Below are positions 27,634-36,447 of a stretch of 64,000 nt of DNA, piece by piece. Origin of the DNA: Roseateles amylovorans (lineage in GTDB: Bacteria; Pseudomonadota; Gammaproteobacteria; Burkholderiales; Burkholderiaceae_C); NCBI RefSeq assembly GCF_025398155.2, contig NZ_CP104562.2, forward strand, positions 2,790,001-2,854,000. The letters run 5' to 3'. The translations under genes and the position numbers were made by a program. How positions within the stretch are numbered: the stretch's first letter is position 1; each line of letters begins with the position of its first letter. Below the pieces are notes generated by a model. That model worked only from the letters and a program-made list of their open reading frames with translations, was not told the DNA's origin and did no database searches.

Positions 27634-28185
27634 TCAGCGGGCTTCCATCCAGGGACTGATGGGCTCGCATGCCGGGCGCAAGGCCCTGGCGGAGGCGAGG
27701 CGGCCCGGCGGCGGGAAGGTGGGCTCACCCGGACGACCTTGCTGTGGGCCATTGCCCAGCGTGGGGTCACCGGCGGTGCCGCCCTCCAACCCGCCGACCG
27801 AGCCATGGATGCCGCGTGGCGGGGGCAGCAATTCGGCCAGCCGGGCCAGCGTGCGGCGCACGTCCAGCGGCTTGGCCCACAGCTCCTGGAAGCCGGCGCC
27901 GAGGGCGTCGAAATCGGAATCGGCGGTCACCGCAATCGCCGGCACCTGTGCCCAGCCGCGACGCATGCGCAGCAGCTTGAGCAGCTCCGCGCCATGGCAG
28001 TCCGGCAGGTTGAGGTCGACCAGCAGCAGTTGCGGCTGCAGGCGTGCACTCAGTCGCCAGGCGGGCATGCCGGCTTCTGCGACATGCAATCGCAGATCAC
28101 GTCGTTGCTCAAACATCGCTTCCATGACGATGACGTTGAGCGGGCTGTCCTCCACGTACAGCACTGAGGTGAGACCGTCGTTCAT
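27634..28185 (-). CDS. Single-domain response regulator
   Basis: A 183-residue protein. The receiver (about 5-122) is canonical: VEDSPLN, acceptor D57 in LLLVDLNLPD, Thr in AVTADS, Lys in LWAKPLD. The remaining 60 residues are Gly/Pro-rich and disordered, with no DNA-binding domain. It may act as a phosphate shuttle for one of the hybrid kinases in the window (18605 or 31645). AAGGAG lies before the ATG. A very good -24/-12 element lies 43 bp upstream. Confidence 0.85.
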   Translation of the reverse strand: MNDGLTSVLYVEDSPLNVIVMEAMFEQRRDLRLHVAEAGMPAWRLSARLQPQLLLVDLNLPDCHGAELLKLLRMRRGWAQVPAIAVTADSDFDALGAGFQELWAKPLDVRRTLARLAELLPPPRGIHGSVGGLEGGTAGDPTLGNGPQQGRPGEPTFPPPGRLASARALRPACEPISPWMEAR

Positions 28186-28226
28186 CTTGTTCGCTCCTTC
28201 CCTGCGAAAAGGTGATCGCGATCAGG

Positions 28227-28242
28227 GGCAAGTGTCGTGCCC
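28227..28242 (-). promoter_or_regulatory. -24/-12 (sigma-54-like) promoter for single-domain regulator
   Basis: On the minus strand, GGGCACGACACTTGCC is a full match to GGCACG-N4-TTGC with correct spacing, 43 bp before the ATG at 28185. Confidence 0.7.
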
Positions 28243-28388
28243 GTTTCAATCCCACGTGATTGGGAGCACGGTCATCGCATTCGCCACCGGCGCGTCTTTC
28301 GTTCCCTCTGGACTTCGCCCGATGCAGTCATTACCGCATGTGTCCATGGTTTCGTCGACAGCGTGTTACGAAAAAGAGGGGACTTGGC

Positions 28389-28404
28389 GGGCTTGCGCCT
28401 TGCC
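28389..28404 (+). promoter_or_regulatory. Possible -24/-12-like element
   Basis: GGGCTTGCGCCTTGCC has GG-N10-GC spacing and TTGCC; the -24 half is GGCTTG. It lies 44 bp before the ATG at 28447. Confidence 0.4.
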
Positions 28405-28446
28405 TGGATTCGGCTATCTCCACTCGGCTTCGTGCCGGAGGTCCCC

Positions 28447-28998
28447 ATGGCCACCCCCATCGACTCCATCGACTCCAGCGACCCCGCCAGCATTGATCGC
28501 GGCACGCCGGCCTCGCCCGGCTCGCCGGGCGCACGGGAGGATCGCCCCACCAGTTTCGGTGTCTACAAGCCGGTGGGCCACCTGGTGATCAGCTTCCCCT
28601 CCGCAGAACATGCCGATGCCGCGCGGCAGGCGCTCGGCGATTTGCCGATCGCGCCCGAGGACATCCATGCCTACACCGATCGCGAGATGGTGGCGCAGGT
28701 GGCCGACGACCTGCGACAGGCCAGTCCCCTGGCCGCCATCGGCCAGGAGATCAACCTGTTGCGTAGCCATGGCGAGTTGGCTGAGCGGGGCTATCACTTC
28801 CTGGCAGTGAAGGCCGAAAACGACGAACAGGCCCGTCAGATTGCCGACCTCGCCCAGCGCCATGAGGCCGAACGGGCCCAGTACTACGGCCATTTCATCA
28901 TCGAGGAAATGATCGAGCGTGAGGTCGGACGTCCGCAGGTGGCGGAGTCGCCGGACCGCGGGCTCGACACGCATCCCAAGCCGCCGCTGCCCCGATGA
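28447..28998 (+). CDS. Hypothetical stress-type protein
   Basis: A 183-residue soluble protein. A 40-residue Asp/Ser/Pro-rich lead is followed by a compact alpha/beta region: HLVISFPSAEHADAARQAL, DIHAYTDREMVAQVADDLR, GYHFLAVKAENDEQARQIADLAQRH and YGHFIIEEMIE. The pattern looks like a ferredoxin-like or YflT-type general-stress domain, but the match is not secure. GGAGG lies before the ATG at 28447. It precedes the YqjD/YqjE-like operon, which has its own promoter element. Confidence 0.65.
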   Translation: MATPIDSIDSSDPASIDRGTPASPGSPGAREDRPTSFGVYKPVGHLVISFPSAEHADAARQALGDLPIAPEDIHAYTDREMVAQVADDLRQASPLAAIGQEINLLRSHGELAERGYHFLAVKAENDEQARQIADLAQRHEAERAQYYGHFIIEEMIEREVGRPQVAESPDRGLDTHPKPPLPR

Positions 28999-29041
28999 AC
29001 CGGGGGCCGCCACACCGGCCATGACCCCTGATGAGGTCGCC

Positions 29042-29057
29042 CGGCATGCGGCTTGCC
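29042..29057 (+). promoter_or_regulatory. -24/-12 (sigma-54-like) promoter for YqjD/YqjE-like operon
   Basis: CGGCATGCGGCTTGCC has GG-N10-GC spacing. The GC lies 64 bp before the ATG at 29120. Confidence 0.65.
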
Positions 29058-29119
29058 AAACAAGCGCACCACCGACCGAAATTGTTCGGTCCTGACCATC
29101 AACCCGAAAGGATTTCTCC

Positions 29120-29524
29120 ATGTCCACGACGCCCAGCAACGAAAAGACCGACAAGACGGTTCCGTTCACCACCTCGGAGGATGCTGCCAAGGCCTCCGTC
29201 GCCCAAGCTGCTTCGTCGGCTTCGGCTGCGGTGAAGAACGGCGCGACGCCGTCCAGCACCACCGGTGTGGACCTGGTGAATCGCGTGGCGCAGACTGCCC
29301 ATGCCACCATCGACAAGCTGGCCAACCAGGCCACCCCGGCGGTGCAGCATTTGCAGAAAAGCCTGGAGGACACCGGTGATCTGCTGCATCAGCGCGCCGA
29401 CCAGGCCCGCAACGTGGGCAACGAGTGGTGCGAGAGCCTGCGCGGCAGCGTGCGTCAGCATCCGCTGGCGGCCGTCGGCACGGCCCTGGCGGTGGGCCTG
29501 CTCATCGCTCGCCTGACGCGCTGA
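29120..29524 (+). CDS. DUF883 (ElaB/YqjD-like) membrane-anchored protein
   Basis: A 134-residue protein with a hydrophilic helical body and one C-terminal transmembrane helix. The end, SVRQHPLAAVGTALAVGLLIARLTR, is the hallmark of the ElaB/YqjD/DUF883 family, inner-membrane proteins that in E. coli bind ribosomes in stationary phase. The Ser/Thr-rich N-terminus is somewhat longer than usual. AAAGGA precedes the ATG. It begins an operon with the YqjE-like gene 14 bp downstream. Confidence 0.88.
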   Translation: MSTTPSNEKTDKTVPFTTSEDAAKASVAQAASSASAAVKNGATPSSTTGVDLVNRVAQTAHATIDKLANQATPAVQHLQKSLEDTGDLLHQRADQARNVGNEWCESLRGSVRQHPLAAVGTALAVGLLIARLTR

Positions 29525-29537
29525 CCGCGGCGCGCCC

Positions 29538-30239
29538 ATGAGCGATCCGCGTCGCGACTCTCTGCCTCCTGCCGCTTCGACCGATGCGGGCGCCTTGTCG
29601 GGCGCGTCCTCCCAGGTGCCTGTACCGCCGCGTCCGCCGGCGGCGCCTCCACCGTTCCCCGGTGACGGCGCCGCCGATGGCTGGGGCGGCGTCCGACCCA
29701 CGCCCGAGGCCGGCGTCCACCAGGATCGACCTGCCGATGCAGGGCCGATCCCGGGCGCTGGCGACGGCTATCAGGCGCACCCCGGCACGGGTGCGAGTCC
29801 GGGTGCAGCGGACGGCACGTCGTCCGCGCCGCCCGACATCGGCTGGATGGGTGACCTGAAAGGCCTGACCGGCTCGCTGCGGGGCATGGTTCAAGGGCGG
29901 CTGCTGTTGCTGTCCCTGGAGCTGCAGCGGGCGCAGCAGGGCCTGATGAGCCTGGTCGTGCTGCTGGTCGTGGCGGCGATTGCGGGCGCCACCGCCTGGC
30001 TGGCGCTGTGGGCCGGCCTGGCGGCGTTGGCGGTGCAACTGGGGCTGTCCTGGCCCTGGGCCTGTGCGGCGGTGCTGGGTGCCAATCTGCTGCTGTTGCT
30101 GTGGATGGTGGCTGCGATGAAATCGTTGATGCCCTTGCTGTCGCTCCCGGCTTCCCGTCGCCAGTTCCACTGGCTGTTCAACGACCCACAGGATGCTCCG
30201 GCACCTCCCGACGATGGCCGCACCGCTACCACCCCCTGA
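29538..30239 (+). CDS. YqjE/holin-X-like membrane protein
   Basis: A 233-residue protein. The first 105 residues are a Pro/Ala/Gly-rich disordered extension not found in typical members. Then GSLRGMVQGRLLLLSLELQRAQQGL leads into two strong transmembrane helices (about 137-160 and 168-195), typical of the YqjE/phage-holin-family superfamily. It lies second in the YqjD-like operon, the usual order in enterobacteria and beta-proteobacteria. Function is unknown; a true phage holin role is unlikely here. Confidence 0.82.
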   Translation: MSDPRRDSLPPAASTDAGALSGASSQVPVPPRPPAAPPPFPGDGAADGWGGVRPTPEAGVHQDRPADAGPIPGAGDGYQAHPGTGASPGAADGTSSAPPDIGWMGDLKGLTGSLRGMVQGRLLLLSLELQRAQQGLMSLVVLLVVAAIAGATAWLALWAGLAALAVQLGLSWPWACAAVLGANLLLLLWMVAAMKSLMPLLSLPASRRQFHWLFNDPQDAPAPPDDGRTATTP

Positions 30240-30744
30240 GTCCCTGGACGAGCTGTCCGCCCACATCGATCTGATCGAGCTGCGTGTGGTTCAGCGCGAC
30301 ATGGCCTTCCATCGGCATTGGCAGTCGCTCCAGCACCGGGGCAAGGCGGCCCTGGCGCCGACGCGCTGGCTGTTGCCGCTGGCCGGCGTCGGTTCCAGCT
30401 GGCTGTTCATGCGCTTGTTCCGCCGCAAGCCGCCGCGAGGTCGACACGGACGTCATGACGCGCCGGTGCATGCGGCGCATCCGACCGCCCACGCGCGACA
30501 TGCCCATGCGACCGAATCGCCTGGTCATGATGCCAAGCGGCCGGAGGTCGGCTTGCTCCAGACCCTGACCTTGCTGTGGGGACTGATGCCGGCGCACATG
30601 CGTCAGAAGCTCGGACCCGAAACGACGCAACTGGTGTTGGGGGTGGTGGCCGGCTTCATCGAAGGTCGTCGCCGTCAAAGGCCGAAGGCGGGAGAGCCGT
30701 CCGCTGAGGCTCCCGGCGCGGCTGCGCGCAGCAGCGGCGACTGA
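30214..30744 (+). CDS. YqjK-position basic protein
   Basis: A 176-residue protein overlapping the YqjE-like gene by 26 nt. The N-terminal part is helical and charged (LDELSAHIDLIELRVVQRD), with a weak hydrophobic stretch (WLLPLAGVGSSWLFMRLF). A His/Arg-rich middle follows, then a second helical block (LLQTLTLLWGLMPAHMRQKL) and a basic C-terminus. It occupies the third operon position, where YqjK lies in other genomes. I chose the ATG at 30214; 30193 is the alternative. Confidence 0.65.
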   Translation: MAAPLPPPESLDELSAHIDLIELRVVQRDMAFHRHWQSLQHRGKAALAPTRWLLPLAGVGSSWLFMRLFRRKPPRGRHGRHDAPVHAAHPTAHARHAHATESPGHDAKRPEVGLLQTLTLLWGLMPAHMRQKLGPETTQLVLGVVAGFIEGRRRQRPKAGEPSAEAPGAAARSSGD

Positions 30745-30804
30745 TCAGTCGAGCGCCGGCGTTGAAGTCCAACGGCTGAACGCCCGGTTCCTCACTCGCG
30801 AATT

Positions 30805-30842
30805 GCCCACGATGTCCAGTGCTGGAGATCGTGGGCGTTTTT
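30805..30842 (+). terminator. Terminator of YqjD/YqjE-like operon
   Basis: GCCCACGAT pairs with ATCGTGGGC (30805-30813 with 30828-30836), with inner CCAG/CTGG pairs, and is followed by GTTTTTC. Confidence 0.9.
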
Positions 30843-30890
30843 CATGGGGGCGCCCATGCAAGGCTGGACCCACGCCGGCAGTTGTTGCAC

Positions 30891-30917
30891 GTAAGAAGGG
30901 CCCGCATCGCGGGCCCT
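30891..30917 (-). terminator. Terminator for minus-strand PA2169-like gene
   Basis: AGGGCCCGC/GCGGGCCCT forms a 9 bp perfect stem with a 3 nt loop. On the minus strand it is followed by TCTTAC. Confidence 0.7.
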
Positions 30918-31040
30918 GAGGGTCTCGTCACACGCCGGGCTGACCGTACCGATGCAAGGCGGTCAGACGTCGCCGGCGACGCTGGTCGCGGGAATCGCCG
31001 TGGCGCGTGGCGCGTGATGCGTGATGCGTGAGGGCTGCAA

Positions 31041-31493
31041 TCAGGCGGCTTGACGCGCTTGATCGCGCAGCAATCGGATCTGATCGTGATTGCGAAGCAC
31101 GCCGGCCATCTGGCGCTGAACCACGTCCATCACGCCGGCGGGCAGATCCTTCTGGGCCGCCTTGCGGTAGCGTGCCACCGCGACATCCTCGCCGCGTTCG
31201 CATTCTTCCAGCATGGCCACGTCGCTGTAGCCGGTGAGGGTGCCCTTCACGGCGACCCAGCCGCGGTGCATGGCGCCGGAGGTGCTGCCATCTTCTTCCG
31301 GCTTGCCGCCGTGCTGACGCACCAGTTGCTGAAGCTCCGAACTGGCTTGGCGGCATTCGGCAGCGCGCTGCGCGAAGACTTCGCGCAGGCTGGTGCTGCG
31401 CACATGCTCGGCGCAGCTCAGGAAACCGTACTCGCCGTCTTTGCAGGTCTCGATGAGCGTATTGAGCTCGTCGTTGATGTCCTTGTTGTCCAT
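31041..31493 (-). CDS. PA2169-type four-helix-bundle protein (DUF2383)
   Basis: A 150-residue ferritin-like helical bundle protein. The start DINDELNTLIETCKDGEYGFLSCAEHV and the motif FAQRAAECRQASSELQQLV are typical of the PA2169/DUF2383 family, with conserved Glu residues that could bind metal. The end NHDQIRLLRDQARQ is also typical. It is cytoplasmic. GAAAGG lies before the ATG, and a -24/-12-like element lies 43 bp upstream. The family is widespread in stress clusters but biochemically uncharacterised. Confidence 0.85.
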   Translation of the reverse strand: MDNKDINDELNTLIETCKDGEYGFLSCAEHVRSTSLREVFAQRAAECRQASSELQQLVRQHGGKPEEDGSTSGAMHRGWVAVKGTLTGYSDVAMLEECERGEDVAVARYRKAAQKDLPAGVMDVVQRQMAGVLRNHDQIRLLRDQARQAA

Positions 31494-31534
31494 GGGGAAG
31501 GCCTTTCAGGAAGTGGTGGGGATGAGGCTGATTC

Positions 31535-31550
31535 AGCAAGGCGCATACCC
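31535..31550 (-). promoter_or_regulatory. -24/-12-like promoter for PA2169-type gene
   Basis: On the minus strand, GGGTATGCGCCTTGCT has GG-N10-GC spacing, GGTATG in the -24 half and TTGCT in the -12 half. It lies 43 bp before the ATG at 31493. Confidence 0.5.
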
Positions 31551-31644
31551 GGCCGCGTTCCTGGTCATCAAGCAAATCGGGCATCGCTTCACAGCGATGC
31601 CCGACCCATTTGACATGACGGTCAGCGGCTTCTTGCTGCGGCTG

Positions 31645-34098
31645 TCATCCCGCCACCACCGGCCGTCCCATCGCCCGGGCCAGCGCATCCAGCACCTGTG
31701 CCGGGGAGGCCGGCTTGCGCAGCACCGGGAAGGACGATTCCGCCGTCAGCGCCGTGCTGTAGCCGCTGATCAGCACGATCGGCAATCCCGGTCGGCGGCG
31801 ACGCAGCTCCCGCGCCAGCGCCTGGCCGTCCATCGCGCCCGGCATCACCACATCCGACAGCACGACGTCGATCGCCGCACCGCTGCCGTATTGGCGCAGG
31901 GCTTCCTCCGCATCGTGCGCCGTGACCACCTGGCAGGAGAAGCTGCGCAGCAGGCTGGCGGTGACGCGGTTCAATTCATCGTTGTCTTCGACCAGCAGCA
32001 CGCGCACGCCCGAGAGGCTGCCCGGCTCCGCCGTCTTTTCGGGCCGCACCGCCGGCGCGCTGGTGCGAGCCGGCAGCAGCAGGGTGACGGTGGTGCCATG
32101 GCCCGGTTGGCTGGCCACCCGCGCGGTGCCTCCGGCCTGCACGCAAAAGCCCATCACCTGGCTCAGCCCCAGCCCGGTGCCCTTGCCGACGGCCTTGGTG
32201 GTGAAGAAGGGCTCGAACACCCGTGGTTGGACGTCTTCAGGGATGCCGTCGCCATGGTCGGTGAAGGTGATGACGACATAGTCGCCCGGGGCCAGGTCGT
32301 GCTGATCAAAGGACTCCGCATTGCGCGCCTCCAGCACGATCTCGCCCACGCCGTTGGTGGCATCGCGGGCATTGAGCGCGATGTTGATCAGCGCCAGCTC
32401 CAGCTCCGACGGATCGACCAGCACGCTCTGCGTGTCCGGCGCGACCGTCATCGCGAACTGCATCCGCTTGCCCAGCACCGTGACCAGCAGCTCACGCATC
32501 TCGCTCAGCGTGGAGTTCAAGTCCACCACCTGCGGATGCACCGGCTGTCGACCCGCCACCCGCAGCAGATGCTGCGTCAGCCGGCTGCCGACCTCGACCG
32601 ACCGCATGATTGCGCCGATCGGCATGGCCAGGGTGTCCGCATGCGGACTGCGTTGCAGCAGGTGTGCGCTGTTGCTGATCACGCCCAGCAGGTTGTTGAA
32701 GTCGTGGGCCACGCCGCCAGTGAGGCGCCCCAGCGCCGCCGTGCGTTGCGTGTTCGAACTGCGCTGTTCGGCCTCACGGGTGCGCTCGATCGCTTCATTC
32801 ACCCGGTGCTGCAGCTCGCTGCGGCCCTGGCGGATCGCCGCGCTCGCATCCTCCAGCGCCAGCGCCACCGCATCGCATTCGGCCACGCCGGTCGGCGGCG
32901 CGGTGACGGGCTCGCCCGCGCGCAGCTTGTTCGCGATCTCATTGAGCTCCTGGATCGGCATCGAGATGCGACGGGCAATCCAGCGCGCGGCGATGAAACC
33001 GCTCAGCAACAGGATCAGTGCGCCGATCACGATCGGCTGCAGGGCCCGCGCGCGCCCCCCGAGCAAGGTCTGCCGCGGGATCGCGGTGAGGAAGGTCCAG
33101 CCCTGCGGCGAGGTGCTGTAGTAGCCGATCACCGGCTGCCCATCGAGGTTGGTCGACTCGAACACCGATTCGCTGCGGGAGGCCAGCATCCGACGGATGT
33201 CGTCGGTGGCGCCTCGGCCCGCATAACTCACCCCGCCCGGATGGCGTGCCACCACGGTGCCGCTGGCGTCCATGATGGTGGCCGTCCATTCCGGCGGCAG
33301 CTGCTGCTTGTCGATGACCTGCTGCAACTCCTGCGGCATCAGCGTCACCGCCAGGTTGAGCAGCACCCGGCCGTTGCGCTCCACCGGCTGGACGATGGCG
33401 GCGCGCAACTCGCCGGTCGTCGGATCCGGTTGAAGCGCGCCAAAGACCGGACGGTCCACCAGCGGGGCCGGCGTGCCGCGACCCATGGCCGATGCCGCAT
33501 GGTTGGCCGGGGACGCGGCGGGCGATGTCGCTGCTGCAGACAGTGTCGATGGGGGGGATGACAGGGCGGCTTCGTTCGAATTGGTCGCGAGGTTCGGGGA
33601 GAGCGACTGACCGGGGGCGCCTTCAGCCGGTCCGAGACCGCGCGAGCCGCCTGCCGGGACGCGGGTGGTGAACAGGGTGCGGTCGCCGGCCGTCAGCTCG
33701 ACCCAGCCGCCCAGGCCCTGCATGGCGCGACGCGACTGCAGCTCCAGCGTGGCCAGTTCTTCGGGCGACAGCTGCGGTGCGTTGTCCAGCATCTGGGACA
33801 GGGACAGCACCCGTGCAATGCCGGCACGCTGCGTCAGTTCCCGGTCCACCACCATCGACAGCGCGCGGGTGTTGTCCCGCATGCGTCGCACCAGGGCATC
33901 GCGCTCGTCGTTCCAGGTCTGCCAACTGACCCACAGCGCCGCCAGTACGCCCGGCAGCATCACGGAAACAACCAACAACAGCAGACGGGTACGGATCGAC
34001 AAGGGCATGGGCTGAGCAGACAAGGCCGTACGGGCGCGCCAGAGCGGCAGGGCTCTGGCGCCGCGACGGCGCGGCAGAGGGTGGGCGGTGCTGTTCAA
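31645..34098 (-). CDS. Membrane hybrid histidine kinase with extracytoplasmic sensor
   Basis: Up to 817 residues; the frame begins with TTG at 34098, and the ATG at 34008 just before the first membrane helix is an equally good start. Order: transmembrane helix (LLLLVVSVMLPGVLAALWV), a Cache-like periplasmic sensor of about 300 residues with a Ser/Ala-rich insertion, a second helix (IVIGALILLLSGFIAARWI), a HAMP-like linker, a HisKA box (RLTGGVAHDFNNLLGVI), an ATPase domain (NIALNARDAT, DHGDGIP, GKGTGLGLSQV) and a C-terminal receiver (VLSDVVMPGAMDGQ). It follows the AI-2E-type transporter gene by 26 bp, suggesting co-transcription. Its output partner is not adjacent. Confidence 0.88.
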   Translation of the reverse strand: MNSTAHPLPRRRGARALPLWRARTALSAQPMPLSIRTRLLLLVVSVMLPGVLAALWVSWQTWNDERDALVRRMRDNTRALSMVVDRELTQRAGIARVLSLSQMLDNAPQLSPEELATLELQSRRAMQGLGGWVELTAGDRTLFTTRVPAGGSRGLGPAEGAPGQSLSPNLATNSNEAALSSPPSTLSAAATSPAASPANHAASAMGRGTPAPLVDRPVFGALQPDPTTGELRAAIVQPVERNGRVLLNLAVTLMPQELQQVIDKQQLPPEWTATIMDASGTVVARHPGGVSYAGRGATDDIRRMLASRSESVFESTNLDGQPVIGYYSTSPQGWTFLTAIPRQTLLGGRARALQPIVIGALILLLSGFIAARWIARRISMPIQELNEIANKLRAGEPVTAPPTGVAECDAVALALEDASAAIRQGRSELQHRVNEAIERTREAEQRSSNTQRTAALGRLTGGVAHDFNNLLGVISNSAHLLQRSPHADTLAMPIGAIMRSVEVGSRLTQHLLRVAGRQPVHPQVVDLNSTLSEMRELLVTVLGKRMQFAMTVAPDTQSVLVDPSELELALINIALNARDATNGVGEIVLEARNAESFDQHDLAPGDYVVITFTDHGDGIPEDVQPRVFEPFFTTKAVGKGTGLGLSQVMGFCVQAGGTARVASQPGHGTTVTLLLPARTSAPAVRPEKTAEPGSLSGVRVLLVEDNDELNRVTASLLRSFSCQVVTAHDAEEALRQYGSGAAIDVVLSDVVMPGAMDGQALARELRRRRPGLPIVLISGYSTALTAESSFPVLRKPASPAQVLDALARAMGRPVVAG

Positions 34099-34123
34099 TT
34101 CGGGTGTGGCAGTCTAAGGGCGA

Positions 34124-35521
34124 CTAGGGGGCGACGCGCGCCGGTGTCGGCGGCACGATCGTCTGGATCTCGGTACGGGTCTCGGTCAGGGTTTCGCTCC
34201 GGGTGGTCACCGGAGCGACGTCCGGCGGGAACAGTTCGGCACTGCCGGGTGCGGCTGCGGTCGGCGGGCCGATATCCACACCCGCCAGGTCGACATCGCT
34301 GCGCGCGGGCTCGGGCGGCACCGACAGGCCGGCCACCGGCGCGCCCCGGGTCTCCGACGCCGAGTAGGTCGTGGTCTCGATGGTGGTGGTGGCAATGGTC
34401 GTGGGCTGAAGCAGCGACCGAAGGCTGGGACAGGGGCGGTCACTGCCTTGCAGGTAGACAGCCACCGGCCGCATGCGGCGGTTGCGCTGGCTGATGCTGC
34501 GCAGGCAGATCAGCAAGGGCACGGCCATCACCGCACCGGCCACGCCCCACAGCCATCCCCAGAACATGACCGACAGCAGCACCGACAGCGGATTCATTGC
34601 CAGCCGCTTGCCCACCACGAAGGGCGTGATCACATTGGCCTCCACCCCGTGAATAAGCAGATAGGCCAGTGTCGGCCCCAGGAGCGCCAAGGCGCCCCCG
34701 TCGCCCAGGGACGAGGCCAGTGAAGCGCACAGCACCAGGCCGGCCATGATCAGCGGCCCCAGGTAGGGGATGAAGTTCATCAGCGCCGCCATGGCTCCCC
34801 ACAGGCCCGGATTGGGCAGGTCCACCCACCACATCACCGAGGCCGTGGCCAGGCCCACACCCGCATTGATCAGGCCGACCGAGACCACATAGCGCGAGAT
34901 GTCCCGCTGTGCCGCGCGCAGCCCGCCCAGCACCATCGCCCGCAATCGCGGTCGGGGGGGCAGCAGTTCGATGCATCGCGACAGCACCCAGTGCTCGGAC
35001 GCCAGGAGGAAGTACAACAGGATGGTGGTCGCTGCGGCCGACACCACGAAACGCACCCCCTGACCCAGCACCTGCGCGGTGAGCGCGATGCTTTCGCTGG
35101 CCAGGCGCTCGCGCACCGGATCATTGGCCGGCTGCGCCGCACGCCCGGCCACCCGGCGCTCGGCCGGTGGCCCGAATCCCGGCACGGTGGCGCGCCAGCG
35201 ATCCACCCGGGCCAGTGCTTCGGACACCGCCTGCGGCGCGCGCTGCCACCATTGCGCCGCCGGCTCCGCCAGCAGCGCCAGCGCCAGCACCGAGGTGCCG
35301 ACCAGCGTGGTCACCAGCATCGCCGCGCTGATGGCTTCAGGAATGCGGTGGTGGCGGAAGGTGCGGACGGCCGGGGCCAGCACGAAGGTGAGGATCAGCG
35401 CGGCGAGGATCGGCAGCACGATCGCACTCGCCGCCCGCAGCAGGAACAGCAACGCGATGAGCAGCAGACCACGGGACGCCCAGCGGCGTGCCGCAGGACC
35501 GGGGAGGATGATGGCGCGCAA
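34124..35521 (-). CDS. AI-2E/PerM-family transporter
   Basis: A 465-residue membrane protein with about eight helices. Family landmarks are the N-terminal helix pair (RGLLLIALLFLLRAASAIVLPILAALILTFVLAP), a long soluble loop, NFIPYLGPLIM, and the C-terminal VNVLLS-like stretch, here NPLSVLLSVMFWGWLWGVAGAVMAVPLL. The last 110 residues are a Thr/Pro-rich cytoplasmic tail absent from most relatives. The start codon seems to be TTG at 35521; no better start is visible. The family exports small molecules or ions; the substrate is unknown. Confidence 0.82.
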   Translation of the reverse strand: MRAIILPGPAARRWASRGLLLIALLFLLRAASAIVLPILAALILTFVLAPAVRTFRHHRIPEAISAAMLVTTLVGTSVLALALLAEPAAQWWQRAPQAVSEALARVDRWRATVPGFGPPAERRVAGRAAQPANDPVRERLASESIALTAQVLGQGVRFVVSAAATTILLYFLLASEHWVLSRCIELLPPRPRLRAMVLGGLRAAQRDISRYVVSVGLINAGVGLATASVMWWVDLPNPGLWGAMAALMNFIPYLGPLIMAGLVLCASLASSLGDGGALALLGPTLAYLLIHGVEANVITPFVVGKRLAMNPLSVLLSVMFWGWLWGVAGAVMAVPLLICLRSISQRNRRMRPVAVYLQGSDRPCPSLRSLLQPTTIATTTIETTTYSASETRGAPVAGLSVPPEPARSDVDLAGVDIGPPTAAAPGSAELFPPDVAPVTTRSETLTETRTEIQTIVPPTPARVAP

Positions 35522-35543
35522 GATGGCGGTCCCGGTTCAGCAG

Positions 35544-35681
35544 TCAGCGGGTGACGCGCGCGTCGCACCGCGCTGCCCGCGTCGGCAGCGTGCAGAGGCG
35601 CAGCAGGCGGGAGCCGGACAGGGCCCTGGCGTCAGCGCAGGGGCGGTCGCCAGGGCGGGCGCTGGGGATGGCGCAGGTCAT
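35544..35681 (-). CDS. Doubtful 45-residue Arg/Cys-rich reading frame
   Basis: A short frame with GAGGAG 8 nt before the ATG, 22 bp upstream of the AI-2E-type gene and on the same strand. The product is Arg-, Ala- and Cys-rich with no clear secondary structure. It could be a leader peptide or a chance frame. An element GGCCCG-N4-TTGCT on the minus strand near 35781-35796 could serve as promoter. Confidence 0.25.
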   Translation of the reverse strand: MTCAIPSARPGDRPCADARALSGSRLLRLCTLPTRAARCDARVTR

Positions 35682-36335
35682 GGTGGGGCTCCTCAACATT
35701 GTTCGATTTCTCGTGTGTGCAGTGCGTCGGGTGAGGATGCTGCAAGACACGCCGGTCGACCCTCGTCCAGGCTTGTCAAAGCAAACTGCGGGCCATGCGA
35801 GCGCGGTGACGGTGACATTCGTGAGGAAGTCACAGCCGCTGTCAGCCAGTTCGGGATCGACAGACCTCTCAGACCTCGTGGCAGCGGCGCAGCGGCGTGG
35901 CCGCCACCCTGAGGAAACGAGGTGGCGACGCGTCCCGCAGTCGAAGTTGTGTCGGTCGGTGTCGACGTCCACCAAGCTGGCGGCTCGATGCGCGTCACCG
36001 CGACCAGCTGCCCGCAGGGTCGGCAGGAACGACTGAAGAATCCTCCGCCGGCTTGCCGATCACAGCGCGGGTACAGACCGATTCGGTAAATGCTGCCGCA
36101 ACCCTTTCCGCGCCGCAGGGGTGCGTCGGATGAGTGGGAAGGCGCTTTACTCGGCGCGGCGCCGGGAGCGCGGTTTGTAGCGGTCTGCCGCGTGCATTGA
36201 CCGGCAGGCCCCGTGCCTAGGGGGTTTGCGGGGAATCGGGCGCCGCGTCGGAGCGCGTGATGGGGATGGTCTTCACTGCTTTTGCGACATCAGTCATCGA
36301 TGCGAGCGCAGTCGAAAACGTGATTTTTCGACGGG
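35682..36335. other. Intergenic region, about 650 bp
   Basis: No supported protein. It separates the leftward AI-2E-type operon from the rightward rpoN-like gene. An sRNA or long leader cannot be excluded. Confidence 0.35.
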
Positions 36336-36351
36336 CGGCATGGGTCTTGCG
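36336..36351 (+). promoter_or_regulatory. -24/-12-like element upstream of rpoN paralogue
   Basis: CGGCATGGGTCTTGCG has GG-N10-GC spacing and GGCATG/TTGC halves. It lies 98 bp before the GTG at 36448 and suggests autoregulation. Confidence 0.55.
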
Positions 36352-36447
36352 TCTAGGTCGATTCGGAACGGTCCAGGCCGTTCATGGATCACCCGCCGAT
36401 CGCCGATCGGCAGTGATCGCATTACCTACCAGACAGGAGTGGCAACA

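Noticed and set aside
29538..30239. Prophage holin and therefore a prophage remnant
   Set aside because: The holin-X-like label comes from the YqjE superfamily. The operon context is the chromosomal YqjD-YqjE-YqjK order and no other phage gene is present.
31393..33561. Long plus-strand frame antisense to the hybrid kinase at 31645
   Set aside because: No domain, His/Arg/Gln-rich, while the opposite strand encodes clear HisKA, ATPase and receiver motifs.
35551..36133. Several plus-strand frames in the region before rpoN
   Set aside because: Arg-rich with no start signals, family likeness or conserved pattern. Treated as non-coding.
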